64,000 bases of DNA, from positions 3,562,501 to 3,626,500 of the forward strand of contig NZ_CP040106.1 in the NCBI RefSeq assembly GCF_005281475.1, in the 5' to 3' direction. The position numbers and the translations under genes are program-made. The notes under the pieces are model-generated. The model made no database searches, was not told where the DNA came from, and saw only the letters and a program-made list of their open reading frames with translations. Source of the DNA: Echinicola rosea (GTDB lineage: Bacteria > Bacteroidota > Bacteroidia > Cytophagales > Cyclobacteriaceae). Numbering within the stretch: the first letter of the stretch is position 1; each line of letters starts with the position of its first letter. Positions 7,234 to 17,077 of this stretch are shown here, piece after piece.

Positions 7234-9534
7234 TTAAAATTCATATTTAAGTCGTAAGGAGATATTTCGGCCCATTTCATGGGTAAAATACCTAAAACGG
7301 TTCATGTAATCTTTGTATTCTGTATTGAAGATATTGTTTACGGCAAGACTGCCTTTTAGGCTGGACTTCTCCTTTTGGAATAGCTTCCTATTGATACTGG
7401 CACTCCAAAGGTTGTAGCTTGGAGGAGCGGGAGCCAAGTCAAAATCTGGTTCCCTTCTTTGCTTGAATACCGTCAGGTTGCTGATTTCAATTTTCCCGAT
7501 TTTATCAGCTTGATAAACCAGGCCGGTTTCCAGTCTGTCGGCAGGAATAAAGGGGAGATAGTTTTGTTCTGTAAGGTTTTTTGCCCGGATCAGGCTTCCC
7601 TTGATATACCAGGACAGTGAAGGAAGCAATGTATAATCTGCACTTAAATCCATTCCCCAGAAGAAGGCGTCTGTCTGTAAATATTCATAGACATTGAATG
7701 TGCCCCTTAGTGATACGTACTCTTCTCCGGTAGGGTTTAAGTAGATATAGTTGTTGATTTTATGGTAATAGCCTGTCAGCTCAGCGTTTAATTTATCATT
7801 ACTGAAGTTTACCGTGTTTACCCATTTAATGGCCTGTTCACTGACCAGATTGGGATCTCCGATTTCCACTGCGGCAGCACCATGATGCAGGCCTTGACTG
7901 AATTGCTCATTGATATTTGGGGGACGCCAAGCGGAGCCCAGGTTAGTGGTAACGAGCCAGTTTTTGTTCAGGCTGTATCCGGCACCTAAGAAGGCCGTGA
8001 AGTTATTGAATGTGAAATCCTGTTCATTCAGTTCTCCCTGATTATAGCGGGCTGCATCCACAAAGCGGTAATCGTAGCGTACGCCTCCCTCTAACTCTAG
8101 CGGTCCATTGGTGTATTTTTCAATCAAGAAGGCACCAAGATTAAGCATGTCATAATTTGGGATCAGCGGTGTTACGCCTGTTCCGGGAATGTTGTTATTG
8201 GCTTGCTGAAGGGCACTCACACCAATAGATCCGTTCCAGTTTTCGTTCGATGTGTGTTCGTAGGATACGTCTATGGTGTTGGTAAACAGTTCGAGGTCCA
8301 GTGCTGCCCTATCATTTAAAGCGCCTCTTCTGATGTCATACTCTTGTCGGTTGTTTTGTTGAAAAGCATATTTTAGGTTGATGACACTGTTGTTGTCAAG
8401 ATGATAATGGCCTTTTGCTTTAAAGAGTTGGTGGACAACTTCCTGTCTGGGATTTTCGACGGTATAAGTGAAATCAGGGTCAGAGAAAGGCCTGCCGTTA
8501 GCAATCAGTTCTTCCAAGTCGGAGGAATTGCCCGTATGGGAGTCACTCAGAATCCCAATGGTGGTGGCAAATCGACTATAAAAAAGTTCCATTCCCAATT
8601 TCTTAGTATTATAGCCCACTGCACCGGAGAAGTTCAGTTCCCGCATACCGGTATTGTCTTGATAGTATTCAGGTGTTTTGATGTTTCCGCCCGCCCGGGA
8701 AGATGCTTGGAGGCGGTATCCAAATCCCTGGAAGTTTTTTAATCCACCTTCAAGAGAAAAAGCAGCAGCACCATTCCAGCCATTTGTACTTCCCACCAAA
8801 GTGGCTGACCCAGAAGTGCCTGCAGACACGGGAAGTTTTGGAGGAGATACCAATATGACACCTCCCATTGCTTCTGGGCCAAAACGTACCGTTTCGGCTC
8901 CTTTGACCACGGAAATATCTTCGGCCATAAAAGGATCTACTTCAGGGGCATGTTCCACGCCCCATTGTTGGCCTTCCTGCCGAACCTCATTGTTAAGGAT
9001 CATGATTCGGTTGCTGTGCATGCCGTGAATGACAGGCTTACTGATGTTGGCACCTGTAGTGAATGTGGTGACACCTGGAAGTTCCTTCAGCGTTTCTCCG
9101 AGGTTTTCTCCGCGGTTTTCATCCAATATATCTTTGCCAAGGTGGGTGATGCTGTTCAGGGTATTGACAGCGTCCTTATGTCCGACAATCTCAACTCCAT
9201 CGATCAAATACTCCTTGGACACCATTCGTATGGTCATGTTGACATGATCATGGACGTTAAGCTGGAGCGATTGGCTGGAATACCCCAAAAATTCTACACT
9301 TAAGCCGTAATGACCTTCACAGATGTCATGGAGGTGGAAGTTGCCATTTTGATTGGTAATGGTGCCCTTTTCCAGTTCCTTTATCCAGATATATGCACCT
9401 TCAATAGGTTCTTGGCTTTCTTGGTCCACCACTTTTCCTTTAAAATCAAAAGCACACTTTTCCTGCGGAAAAGCAGGGCGGCAGATTACCAAAAAGAATA
9501 AGATGAAAGTCTGTTGCTTGAGCATTTTGATCAT
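7234..9534 (-). CDS. TonB-dependent outer-membrane receptor, ZnuD-like
   Basis: Outer-membrane active transporter of about 766 residues. Order: signal peptide (to about residue 24), carboxypeptidase-like regulatory domain (GKVVDQESQEPIEGAYIWI), plug domain with MHSNRIMILNN and VKGAETVRFGPEAMGGVI, then a 22-strand-type barrel ending in a terminal Phe (RLKYEF). The plug motif WGVEHAPEVDPFMAE resembles the metal-site region of ZnuD-type zinc receptors, so zinc or another divalent metal is the best guess for substrate. Start is at 9534 or 9525; a promoter-like motif lies only 7 bases upstream of 9534, which favours 9525 or a near-leaderless message. The small lipoprotein gene follows in the same operon. 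Confidence 0.9.
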   Translation of the reverse strand: MIKMLKQQTFILFFLVICRPAFPQEKCAFDFKGKVVDQESQEPIEGAYIWIKELEKGTITNQNGNFHLHDICEGHYGLSVEFLGYSSQSLQLNVHDHVNMTIRMVSKEYLIDGVEIVGHKDAVNTLNSITHLGKDILDENRGENLGETLKELPGVTTFTTGANISKPVIHGMHSNRIMILNNEVRQEGQQWGVEHAPEVDPFMAEDISVVKGAETVRFGPEAMGGVILVSPPKLPVSAGTSGSATLVGSTNGWNGAAAFSLEGGLKNFQGFGYRLQASSRAGGNIKTPEYYQDNTGMRELNFSGAVGYNTKKLGMELFYSRFATTIGILSDSHTGNSSDLEELIANGRPFSDPDFTYTVENPRQEVVHQLFKAKGHYHLDNNSVINLKYAFQQNNRQEYDIRRGALNDRAALDLELFTNTIDVSYEHTSNENWNGSIGVSALQQANNNIPGTGVTPLIPNYDMLNLGAFLIEKYTNGPLELEGGVRYDYRFVDAARYNQGELNEQDFTFNNFTAFLGAGYSLNKNWLVTTNLGSAWRPPNINEQFSQGLHHGAAAVEIGDPNLVSEQAIKWVNTVNFSNDKLNAELTGYYHKINNYIYLNPTGEEYVSLRGTFNVYEYLQTDAFFWGMDLSADYTLLPSLSWYIKGSLIRAKNLTEQNYLPFIPADRLETGLVYQADKIGKIEISNLTVFKQRREPDFDLAPAPPSYNLWSASINRKLFQKEKSSLKGSLAVNNIFNTEYKDYMNRFRYFTHEMGRNISLRLKYEF

Positions 9535-9541
9535 GAGAGCA

Positions 9542-9573
9542 CAAATATAACGCAATAACGTTGCTTAATGCAA
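9542..9573 (-). promoter_or_regulatory. Candidate promoter/operator of the TonB receptor operon
   Basis: Minus strand reads TTG-N21-TATATTTG, matching the Bacteroidota -33/-7 pattern. The spacer contains interleaved GCAA/TTGC half-sites (gcaat-aac-gttgc-ttaat-gcaat), which could be a regulator site. A metal-dependent Fur/Zur-type repressor is only a guess based on the receptor type. Confidence 0.4.
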
Positions 9574-9646
9574 TTTGGTTTCATTGAAAATTTCCACTTC
9601 CAACAGGCGCGGACCGATGACCGTAAAACCAAGTGAAAAGGTTAAA

Positions 9647-10134
9647 CCCGCATTCAATGCCGTTTAGTTAGTGTGTGTCTGGAAAATACAGGTTCTTTTT
9701 TTTCCCCTTGGGCAGTTATTTTTCTTGTTAAATTCCAAGATGGTTTTCATCCCTTTACCTTTATTACTTTTTTGCTTCAGGTCAAAAAAGTAACCAAAAA
9801 AACCCGCCGCTACGCCACGGCGCACAGGTGTGCAGCTATTGGCCTAAAATTAAAACCTTCCCCCATGCAGGCAAACTCCTCCTGTCTAAAGCCAAGCAGG
9901 CCTATCTAAAGCCAGTTAAACCTTCTTGAGCTGCCAACATTCTTTTTGGGCAGCATTTCGTCAAACAAGCCTGCCTTTTTGCCCGCCCGCTTTTTAATTT
10001 CTTAACGCCCAATACCTGCAAGGCGGATCCATTTTATACATGTTTAAAAAAGGCCATGGATTAAAACCATAATTTTCTCAGTGGACGATCCGTATTGGAA
10101 AATCTCTTTAACTAAACGATATTGATAAAGCGGG
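9647..10134 (+). repeat. Family A element, copy A2 (short form)
   Basis: A 488-bp element with ends CCCGCATTCAATGCCG and CGATATTGATAAAGCGGG, flanked by the duplication ttaaa (9642-9646, 10135-10139). The left half matches the other A copies, including the GTTACTTTTTTG hairpin, but after CCTGCAAGGCGGATCC it carries a short, different right end shared only with the copy ending at 25056. No protein is supported in it. Confidence 0.85.
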
Positions 10135-10139
10135 TTAAA

Positions 10140-10383
10140 GTGTCCAAGCGCGAAAGTTTGAGACTACCGGTTTTCTTAACTGTAAAACCTAGGATTAATA
10201 GGTGCCAAGTGCTTGTTGTCACCTGTAAAGAAAGAAATTTATCGCTCTCCTAAAATATTGCTTGGTCCGGGTAAGGAAAGCGGCATGCGAAACGTGGAAA
10301 AAGTAAGGAAGGTAGCCCTTTGGACACCTATATTGCGGCGTAGTAGATATAGGGGTATCCAAAGGACTTTGTAAAGCAGAAGC
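10140..10383. other. Intergenic remainder after A2
   Basis: No gene seen. Apart from the hairpin at 10317-10365 nothing is recognisable. Confidence 0.4.
10317..10365 (-). terminator. Long hairpin downstream of the large outer-membrane protein gene
   Basis: Arms CCTTTGGACACCTATAT (10317-10333) and ATATAGGGGTATCCAAAGG (10347-10365) pair with one mismatch and small bulges, immediately after the gene ending at 10384. There is no T-run, so it may be a transcript-stabilising hairpin rather than an intrinsic terminator. Confidence 0.45.
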
Positions 10384-13152
10384 TTAATTTTCATACTGTG
10401 GCTGATTCCCTCCAAATGCCCTTAGGTTATAGGTAAGGGTGAGCATAAAGAACTGTCTCAGGACATCGGTTCGTTCGGTTTCGATATACACGTCGGTAAC
10501 ACTCCTGTTAATGCTGGTGTTTTGGTTGAGAAGGTCAAAGACAGTCATTTTTAGTTCTAGGTTTTGTGTAGGAGGAAATCGGTATCCAAAGTCAGCATTC
10601 ATTAGCCAGACAGATTGATCATATTCTTCTCCTAAGCCAACATAAAATTGATTATTGACATTGGTACTGATAAAAAAGCCCTTCCAGAAGTTCCAGTATA
10701 GATCCAATCGGGTTTCATGCGAATAGTATTCTGTGTTTCTATTTTCTTGTATCGAGCTTTTTACAAGATTGTAGTTTCCTGAGGTGCTGAGGTTAAAGTC
10801 GAGTTTTTCGCCCACATTACTGCTGACCCCTATGCCTTGGCCCAGCCCTAAGTTGTGATTGTTGTTAAGTTGATCATTGATAAGGCCAGGAGTATTGGAG
10901 TAACGAATCCTAGTGTCCAAATTAAGGTTACTTTTCATAAAGTTCAGCGGAAAGCCAAACGAGATGCTCGTATTGGCATTCCAAGCTCTGCTGAGATTTA
11001 CAGGCATGCTGAGTTGCCCGCCTTGTCGCAGCAATACCTCGTTTTGGATTAGGGTATCCTGTGTAGCAATGTAGGTGCTTGTTCCCATAAAATTGTTGCG
11101 GAGACCAGCAGAGAACCACATGAAAAAGGACTTGGAGTTTTCCAAGTTGATTTTTCTAATACGGGTAAAGAGTCGGTGCTCATATTCCTGTTCCAGTTCA
11201 GGATTCCCCATGCTTATTTGTAGGGGGTTGCTGTTGTCAATTACATCTTGCAATTGTCTTACTGATGGTGCATCGGTATCTGTTCGATAGCCTACACGTA
11301 CGCTCAGTGATTTGCTCGGTTCATAGTCCACATATAGACGAGGTACGAAGTTTTTGAAAGTTCTTTTGGTATTTTCATATCCTGGGAAGATGCGGTCACT
11401 ATTGAGCTTAGATACTTCATAGTTTAGCGAAGAAAAAATCCTCCAGACTTCTCCAGCATAGCGATAGCCCAAACTGAGTTCATTTCTTTTGTAGCTATTT
11501 TCAAATTCGTTGCTCAAGGTACTGTCCTTTTCAAAAACGGTGGACTCCATTTCACGTTGGGAAACGTCTTGTAAATTGTCGCTCTTGTCATCCCCTATTT
11601 CATATTCTACCCTTAATTGGGAATTTTCACCGATTGGTTCGGTGTATTCGATTTCTACTTCATAATCAAAAGACCCATTTTTATTGTTGGTTCTTTGAAT
11701 GAGGCTATCAAGGTTTCCACTTTGGTAGTTTTGGTTGACAGAGATCAGGCGGGAGTCACTTTTGTTGTCCCGATAGCCCGTTTCGATGCTGGTAGAGATA
11801 GTTCTTCCCGGTTTGTTAAATTTGTACCGATAAGTAAAATCATTGTCAAATCTCAGCCTTTCATTGGTGCTTTCAGTGGCATTTACAGTTTCACTGATCG
11901 GTGTGGATTGGTCAAATAGGTTGACGGCGGCAAGCCTATTGGTGGAATTCCCTTTCTCATAAGAAAAACGCGGTCTCCAAATGATGGCGTGCTTTTCAGT
12001 GATGTCATATTCCAGCTTCATGTTGACCCGGTGCAATTGGCTATTGTTTTCTTCCTGTCTTTCTTCTTCGTAAAATTGTAAACTATCGCTTGGCAGAATG
12101 TATTCACGGGTAGATCTCCGTCTCAAGGTATTCTGACTGTCATTAAAGAAATAATTTCCTGAAAATCGGGCTTTTCCATCGTCAAATTTGTCCGTAAAAT
12201 TGGTGCCCAATGAATTTGTGGTTGTTATTCCGGGCCTTTCACGTACCGTAATATCATCGCTGTCCCTTCTTCCCCATCCACGGCTATCGCCCGCCCCAAA
12301 GGCTCCAGTCAGGTCATCTGCTGAAAAATTTTGTTGGTTGATGTTATTGCTAAGTCCCAATAAGGAAAGGCGCTGGGCACCTTCAAAGAAATGGACTGCA
12401 CCACCTACCAGGTAGTTGTCATCAGTACCGTAACCGGCAAAGAGCTGGCCGAATTTTCCGCCACGAGTTTCCTTTTTTGTGATGATATTAATGGTCTTAA
12501 TGGTCTCCCCATCGTCAAATCCAGTCAACCGGGCCTGATCGCTTTTTTGGTCAAGAAACTCAATCTTATCGATGACGGCCACAGGAAGGTTTTGCATGGC
12601 CATTGCAGGGTCATCCCCAAAAAACGGTTCTCCATCCACCAATACTCTTCCGACCGTTTCTCCTTGGACCTCGATCGTTCCTCCATTCATACGGACACCG
12701 GGCATTTTTCTGACCAGCTCACCTGCACTGGCTTGAGAGCGGGTTTTGTATGCAGTGGCATTAAATGAGACCGTATCCCCTTTTACCTCACCTGTCATTG
12801 CCTGTCCCTGGATTTCCACTTCCTGCAGTTGGTTGGCATCTTCTTCCAAGGCTATTGTACCAAAATTACTGATGTCGGTTTTCTTGATCGTTCTACGCAG
12901 AGTCTTGTAACCGATAAAACTGATTTCCAAAACGAAGCTGTTTGCCTTTGGTTTGGTAATCTTAAATTCACCGTTTTCATCGGTGTATGTATTGGCGAGA
13001 TTTTCACCCTCAGCATTTTTTAAAAAAATGTAAGCTCCAGGAAGTGTTTCCTTGGATTCCTTGTCCACTATTTTGCCTCGGAGCATATTTTGCCCAATGA
13101 GGTCTCCACATAGTAACAAGCAGAAAAAAAATAGTAGATAAATTTTACGCAT
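10384..13152 (-). CDS. Large TonB-receptor-like outer-membrane beta-barrel protein
   Basis: A 922-residue outer-membrane protein with a signal peptide (MRKIYLLFFFCLLLCG), a carboxypeptidase-like domain (GKIVDKESKETLPGAYIFLKN), a plug-like region (ASAGELVRKMPGVRMNGGTIEVQGETVGRVLVDG is one continuous block in residues about 135-175) and a long C-terminal barrel of the OMP_b-brl_3 type. It has the same build as the widespread Bacteroidota outer membrane beta-barrel family, whose substrates are mostly unknown. No SusD-like partner lies nearby. It stands alone, divergent from the subtilase with repeat A3 between. The start at 13152 is fixed by the signal peptide. Confidence 0.88.
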   Translation of the reverse strand: MRKIYLLFFFCLLLCGDLIGQNMLRGKIVDKESKETLPGAYIFLKNAEGENLANTYTDENGEFKITKPKANSFVLEISFIGYKTLRRTIKKTDISNFGTIALEEDANQLQEVEIQGQAMTGEVKGDTVSFNATAYKTRSQASAGELVRKMPGVRMNGGTIEVQGETVGRVLVDGEPFFGDDPAMAMQNLPVAVIDKIEFLDQKSDQARLTGFDDGETIKTINIITKKETRGGKFGQLFAGYGTDDNYLVGGAVHFFEGAQRLSLLGLSNNINQQNFSADDLTGAFGAGDSRGWGRRDSDDITVRERPGITTTNSLGTNFTDKFDDGKARFSGNYFFNDSQNTLRRRSTREYILPSDSLQFYEEERQEENNSQLHRVNMKLEYDITEKHAIIWRPRFSYEKGNSTNRLAAVNLFDQSTPISETVNATESTNERLRFDNDFTYRYKFNKPGRTISTSIETGYRDNKSDSRLISVNQNYQSGNLDSLIQRTNNKNGSFDYEVEIEYTEPIGENSQLRVEYEIGDDKSDNLQDVSQREMESTVFEKDSTLSNEFENSYKRNELSLGYRYAGEVWRIFSSLNYEVSKLNSDRIFPGYENTKRTFKNFVPRLYVDYEPSKSLSVRVGYRTDTDAPSVRQLQDVIDNSNPLQISMGNPELEQEYEHRLFTRIRKINLENSKSFFMWFSAGLRNNFMGTSTYIATQDTLIQNEVLLRQGGQLSMPVNLSRAWNANTSISFGFPLNFMKSNLNLDTRIRYSNTPGLINDQLNNNHNLGLGQGIGVSSNVGEKLDFNLSTSGNYNLVKSSIQENRNTEYYSHETRLDLYWNFWKGFFISTNVNNQFYVGLGEEYDQSVWLMNADFGYRFPPTQNLELKMTVFDLLNQNTSINRSVTDVYIETERTDVLRQFFMLTLTYNLRAFGGNQPQYEN

Positions 13153-13502
13153 AGTGTTGTTTTTGAGTTAGTTGTGATTGTTTTTTATTGGTGATCTCTT
13201 CTTTATTAGACTGCTAAATTACGTAAAGGTTTACCTTACGACCATATTATTGTATGAGTGGAGCGTATTTAAGGTGAGTGGGGTAAATAGATGGTGGAAA
13301 TTTGGCCACTATTATATGAAAAAATGCAGAGTACTAGTTTTTTAGGTGCAAAGGAAGCCCCGAATTAGGAACAACTAGCGAATATACCGATCGGATTCCC
13401 ATATACCGGGATGCTGTTTTCTCTTATTCTTTTAAATGTTGTGTAACTCGTGAATTTGAGATTACGATTACCTAAAACAAGATAGGTTTTTGGGGTAAAG
13501 AT
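13153..13502. other. Upstream region of the outer-membrane protein gene
   Basis: No gene seen. It presumably contains the minus-strand promoter for the gene starting at 13152; no clear TAnnTTTG match was found. Confidence 0.4.
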
Positions 13503-14345
13503 CCAATGTCGTTTAGTTAGTGTGTGCCTGGAAACATTGGTAGTATTATTTTTCTTTCTAAATCCTAGGTGGTTTTCATCTCTTTACCTTTGTCACTTTT
13601 TTGCTTCAGGTCAAAAAAGTAACCCAAAAAAACCGCCGCTACGCCACGGCGCACAGGTGTGCAGCTATTGGCCTAAAATTAAAACCTTCCCTCATGTAGG
13701 TAAACTCCTCCTGTCTAAAGCCAAGAAGGCCTATCTAAAGCCAGGTAAACCTTTTCTAGCTTCCAACATTATTTTTGGCTAGTATTTCGTCAAACAAGCC
13801 TGCCTTTTTGCCCACCCGCTATTTAATTTCTTAACGCCCAATACCTGCAAGGCGGATCCGATTAATAAGTTTCTTATGGATACATTATCATCATTATTCC
13901 ATGTAGTGGTATATTTTCTTAAGTAACCAAGTTGAGCCGGAACTATAAGCCCCCCTGAGCCAAAAAAGGTATCGCTTCCTTTTGACGGCCCTTGGTATGC
14001 CTGTTTTCCAACCGATGGTGGAGGCCGTTAAGAAAGGGAGTTGGCTCGCGTCGTGGAACAGCGAGCCCCACTCGCTTTAAGGTCGTAGCCATCGGGTGGA
14101 AATTAAAATGGGTGCCGGATCTCGGTCGCAGGGTAAATCCATGTCCCATTTTAAAGGGCAGACCACCGGCCTAGATTTTTTTCTTTCTTTTTTCATCAAT
14201 AGCCTGCCCCGAAGGCTTTCGGGGGAAAAAAGGAAAAGGATAAAATCCACCAAGATGATCAGGTTTCCCCAGCCAAAGTCAATCAAAAAAAGGACTTTTA
14301 GGTATATGAAAAGAAGAAAATCCCCTGAACTAAACGGCATTGTGG
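13503..14345 (+). repeat. Family A element, copy A3 (long form)
   Basis: Left end ATGTCGTTTAGTTAG at 13506, right end ACTAAACGGCAT ending at 14340. The outermost CCCGC/GCGGG bases of A2 are absent. A possible duplication, aaagat (13497-13502 and 14346-14351), suggests ends at 13503/14345. The centre (about 13858-13970) is replaced by unrelated sequence relative to A4, and the uninterrupted C2 target site is present near 14098. Confidence 0.75.
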
Positions 14346-14503
14346 AAAGATTTAGTATTTACAAGGTTTTTTTATTGTCGATATTAGGGTAGAAAAGGTC
14401 TGTTTAGCTTTTTTAAAGATTAACTTTTGTTGATTTGTTTTATGGATTAAATTTTATTTCTATGTTTGTTTTTTATTATTAAAGAATTTTAAAAGGGTTT
14501 GAA

Positions 14504-15736
14504 ATGCAGTTATTTTTATTTAAACGTTTTGTAGTGTGTTGTTTTTTATTCAGTGTGCTAGGGGCATGTCAGTCAGATTTACCCGTGCCTGCCAACCATG
14601 CTATCACCGACCAAAGTGGAGCGATGAGGAAAACCTTGGAAAACAGGTACGTTGTTGTTTTGAAGGAAGGTGTTGGAGGTTTAAAGGTAGCACAGGACAG
14701 CAAGTTGATGAAGGAACAACTCCGGTATCTTATAGGTGAAATGTTGGGTATGCAATCCATGAAAAATGATCGAATAGCCCATATATATAGTAGTGGTTTT
14801 ATCGGATTTTCAGCCTATTTGAGCGAAGGTGAATACAAAAAACTAAGCCAATTGCCTGAAGTGGCCAGCATTGAAAAAGATCAGGAAATAACTTTCCGGG
14901 ACATTGAACCTAAAATAAACCAATCAGCGTATGCGGGACGTGCTGGAAGCGTACCAGGAGACTTGGTGCCTTATGGCGTGGAGCGTGTTGGCGGACCGCT
15001 ATGCTACACGGGTAAGAATGTGGTGTATGTAGTGGACAGTGGCATAGACCTGCAGAATGAAGAACTGAATGTAAATGTATCCCGTGGATTTAACGCCATT
15101 TATACAGGAGAGGAAAGCAGTACCTTGCAGGATTTTAATGGACACGGTACCCACGTAGCGGGCATCATAGGTGCAAAAATGGACGGTAAGGGAATTGTAG
15201 GAGTCGCGGCAGGAGCGACGGTGATCCCTATCAAAATCGTAGATAAAGATGGAAGAGGAACCTATTCTGGAATTTTAGCAGCCTTGGATCATATCATGAT
15301 TGACGGCTGCAAAGGTGATGTGGTCAATGTCAGTCTAACCGGGCCAGTGACACCTGTATTGGAAACATCCATAGAAAAGGCATCAGATAAGGGGATAAAT
15401 TTTGTTTTTGCTGCAGGAAATGAAAGTGATCATGCCAAAGATTACTCCCCGGGGAGGCTAAATGGGAAATATTTCTTTACGGTTTCGGCCATGGATGAAA
15501 ATGATGTGTTTGCTGAGTTTTCCAATTATGGCAATCCCCCGATTGATTGGTGTGCACCTGGTGTAGGGGTGCTTTCCACCTGGATAAATGGGCAATATAA
15601 TTTTAGAAGCGGGACATCCTACGCTGCACCTCATGTAGCTGCCTTGATTCTTCAGGGAGGCCCGGTAAAGGATGGTCTGGTCAAAAATGATCCCGATGGA
15701 GATTGTGACCCCATTGCAGTGAGAAAATGCCCTTGA
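14504..15736 (+). CDS. Subtilisin-like (S8, proteinase K type) secreted serine protease
   Basis: A 410-residue secreted protease with a lipoprotein-like signal (FSVLGAC, Cys22), an I9-type propeptide (RYVVVLKEG... IASIEKD-like end; seen as VASIEKDQEI) and a complete S8 catalytic domain: Asp178 in VVDSGID, His214 in NGHGTHVAG, oxyanion Asn306 in AAGNES, Ser372 in SGTSYAAPHV. The order and motifs match the proteinase K subfamily. The C-terminus is short, with no sorting domain or pre-peptidase domain. The gene stands alone, bracketed by A3 and A4 copies. A TATGTTTG box at 14461 may be its -7 element. Likely an extracellular or surface protease. Confidence 0.93.
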   Translation: MQLFLFKRFVVCCFLFSVLGACQSDLPVPANHAITDQSGAMRKTLENRYVVVLKEGVGGLKVAQDSKLMKEQLRYLIGEMLGMQSMKNDRIAHIYSSGFIGFSAYLSEGEYKKLSQLPEVASIEKDQEITFRDIEPKINQSAYAGRAGSVPGDLVPYGVERVGGPLCYTGKNVVYVVDSGIDLQNEELNVNVSRGFNAIYTGEESSTLQDFNGHGTHVAGIIGAKMDGKGIVGVAAGATVIPIKIVDKDGRGTYSGILAALDHIMIDGCKGDVVNVSLTGPVTPVLETSIEKASDKGINFVFAAGNESDHAKDYSPGRLNGKYFFTVSAMDENDVFAEFSNYGNPPIDWCAPGVGVLSTWINGQYNFRSGTSYAAPHVAALILQGGPVKDGLVKNDPDGDCDPIAVRKCP

Positions 15737-15874
15737 TTTTGGCGATAAATGGTAGGAGGCAAGCGGAAAGCTTGGGGACATCTTGTGTTGATACCCAAAG
15801 ACAGGCCAAGATCCCCACCGCCATACACGTCATTAAAGCGTTTACTTGACACTAGGCAATGCACAATTTTTTAA

Positions 15875-16619
15875 ACCGCATTATCAATGTCGTTTAGTTA
15901 GTGTGAATTTTGAAATATTGGTTCTATTATTTTTCTGCTAAATTCCAAGATGGTCTTCACCTCTTTACCTTTGTATTTTTTTTACTTCAGGCCAAAAAAG
16001 TAACCAAAAAACCCCGCGGCTACGCCACGGCGCACAGGTGTGCATCTATTGGGCTAAAATTAAAGCCTACCCCCCATGCAGGCAAACTCCTCCTGTCTAA
16101 AGCCAAGCAGGCCTATTTAAAGCCAGGTAAACCTTCTTTAGCCGCCAACATTCTTTTTGTCAGCCTTTCGGCAAACAAGCCTGCCTTCTTGCCTACCCGC
16201 TTTTTAATTTCTTAACGCCCAATACCTGCAAGGCGGATTCAGTTAATAAGTCCCAAAAAGGTATCGCTTCCTTATTACGGCCCTTGGTATGCCTGTTTTC
16301 CAGCCGATGGTGGAGGCCGTTAAGAAAGGGAGTTGGCTCGCGTCGTGGAACAGCGAGCCCCACTCGCTTTTAGGCCGTAGCCATCGGGTGGAAATTAAAA
16401 TGGGTGACGGAACCACGTCGCGTGGGAAATCCATGTCCCATTTTAAAGGGCAGACCACCGGCCTAGATTTTTTCTTTCTTTTTTCATCAATGGAAAAAAG
16501 GAAAAGGATAAAGTCCACAAAAATGGCCAAAGCCATACAGTTAAAGTCAAATAGAAAAGAAACTCCTAGCAGGTGAAAACAGGGAAATGACCTTAACTAA
16601 ACGGCATTGATAAAACGGG
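15875..16619 (+). repeat. Family A element, copy A4 (long, uninterrupted form)
   Basis: A 745-bp element with ends ACCGCATTATCAATGTCG and CGGCATTGATAAAACGGG, flanked by the duplication tttaa (15870-15874, 16620-16624). This is the cleanest long copy and serves as the empty-site reference for the B1 and C2 insertions in A1. It has the conserved GTTA-rich left half and the long right half (GGTGGAGGCCGTTAAGAAAG region). Confidence 0.88.
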
Positions 16620-16752
16620 TTTAACATCCTTAAACTGGTATTCAACGCAACGGGTTTAATCAGGGACTTTTGGGAGGGAGTATCCAGGAGATAAATCCCT
16701 GTTCCGTCAGAAAAATTGTTTGATCTACGATCGGTTTAGAGGTATCAGGCCT

Positions 16753-16977
16753 TTATGTTTGCTTTATTCTCTTCTTGAGCTCAACGAGCAAATACTCAAG
16801 TCCATTGATCCGGATTTCATACATGGTGTGTAGCCACATGCCGAGTTTGCCTTCGGGGAATCCCTTTCCATGCATCCAAACAAGGTAGTGTTCCGGGATA
16901 TCACAGATCAATTTGCCCTTGTACTTCCCAAAAGGCATTCTTTTGGTCACTAGATCTACAAGTATTTCTTTTTGCAT
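16753..16977 (-). CDS. DUF3820-family small protein
   Basis: A 74-residue protein matching DUF3820: MPFGKYKGKLICDIPEHYLVW, then KGFPEGKLG and MYEIRINGLEYLL. The family is annotated in places as a putative quorum-sensing-regulated virulence factor, but its biochemical role is unknown. Length is normal. It is transcribed away from the hydrolase gene, with about 100 bases between their starts. Confidence 0.88.
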   Translation of the reverse strand: MQKEILVDLVTKRMPFGKYKGKLICDIPEHYLVWMHGKGFPEGKLGMWLHTMYEIRINGLEYLLVELKKRIKQT

Positions 16978-17077
16978 GCACGAAGATATTCTAAATTCCT
17001 TTTAACTTTAAAAAGAAATGGAAATACTCCTTCCGTTTTTACCAGCAGTAATAAATAAGGAGTCTAATTTTGATTAT

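Noticed and set aside
13503..16619. A3-protease-A4 as a compound transposon
   Set aside because: A4 has its own target duplication and A3 probably does too; no shared outer duplication and no transposase.
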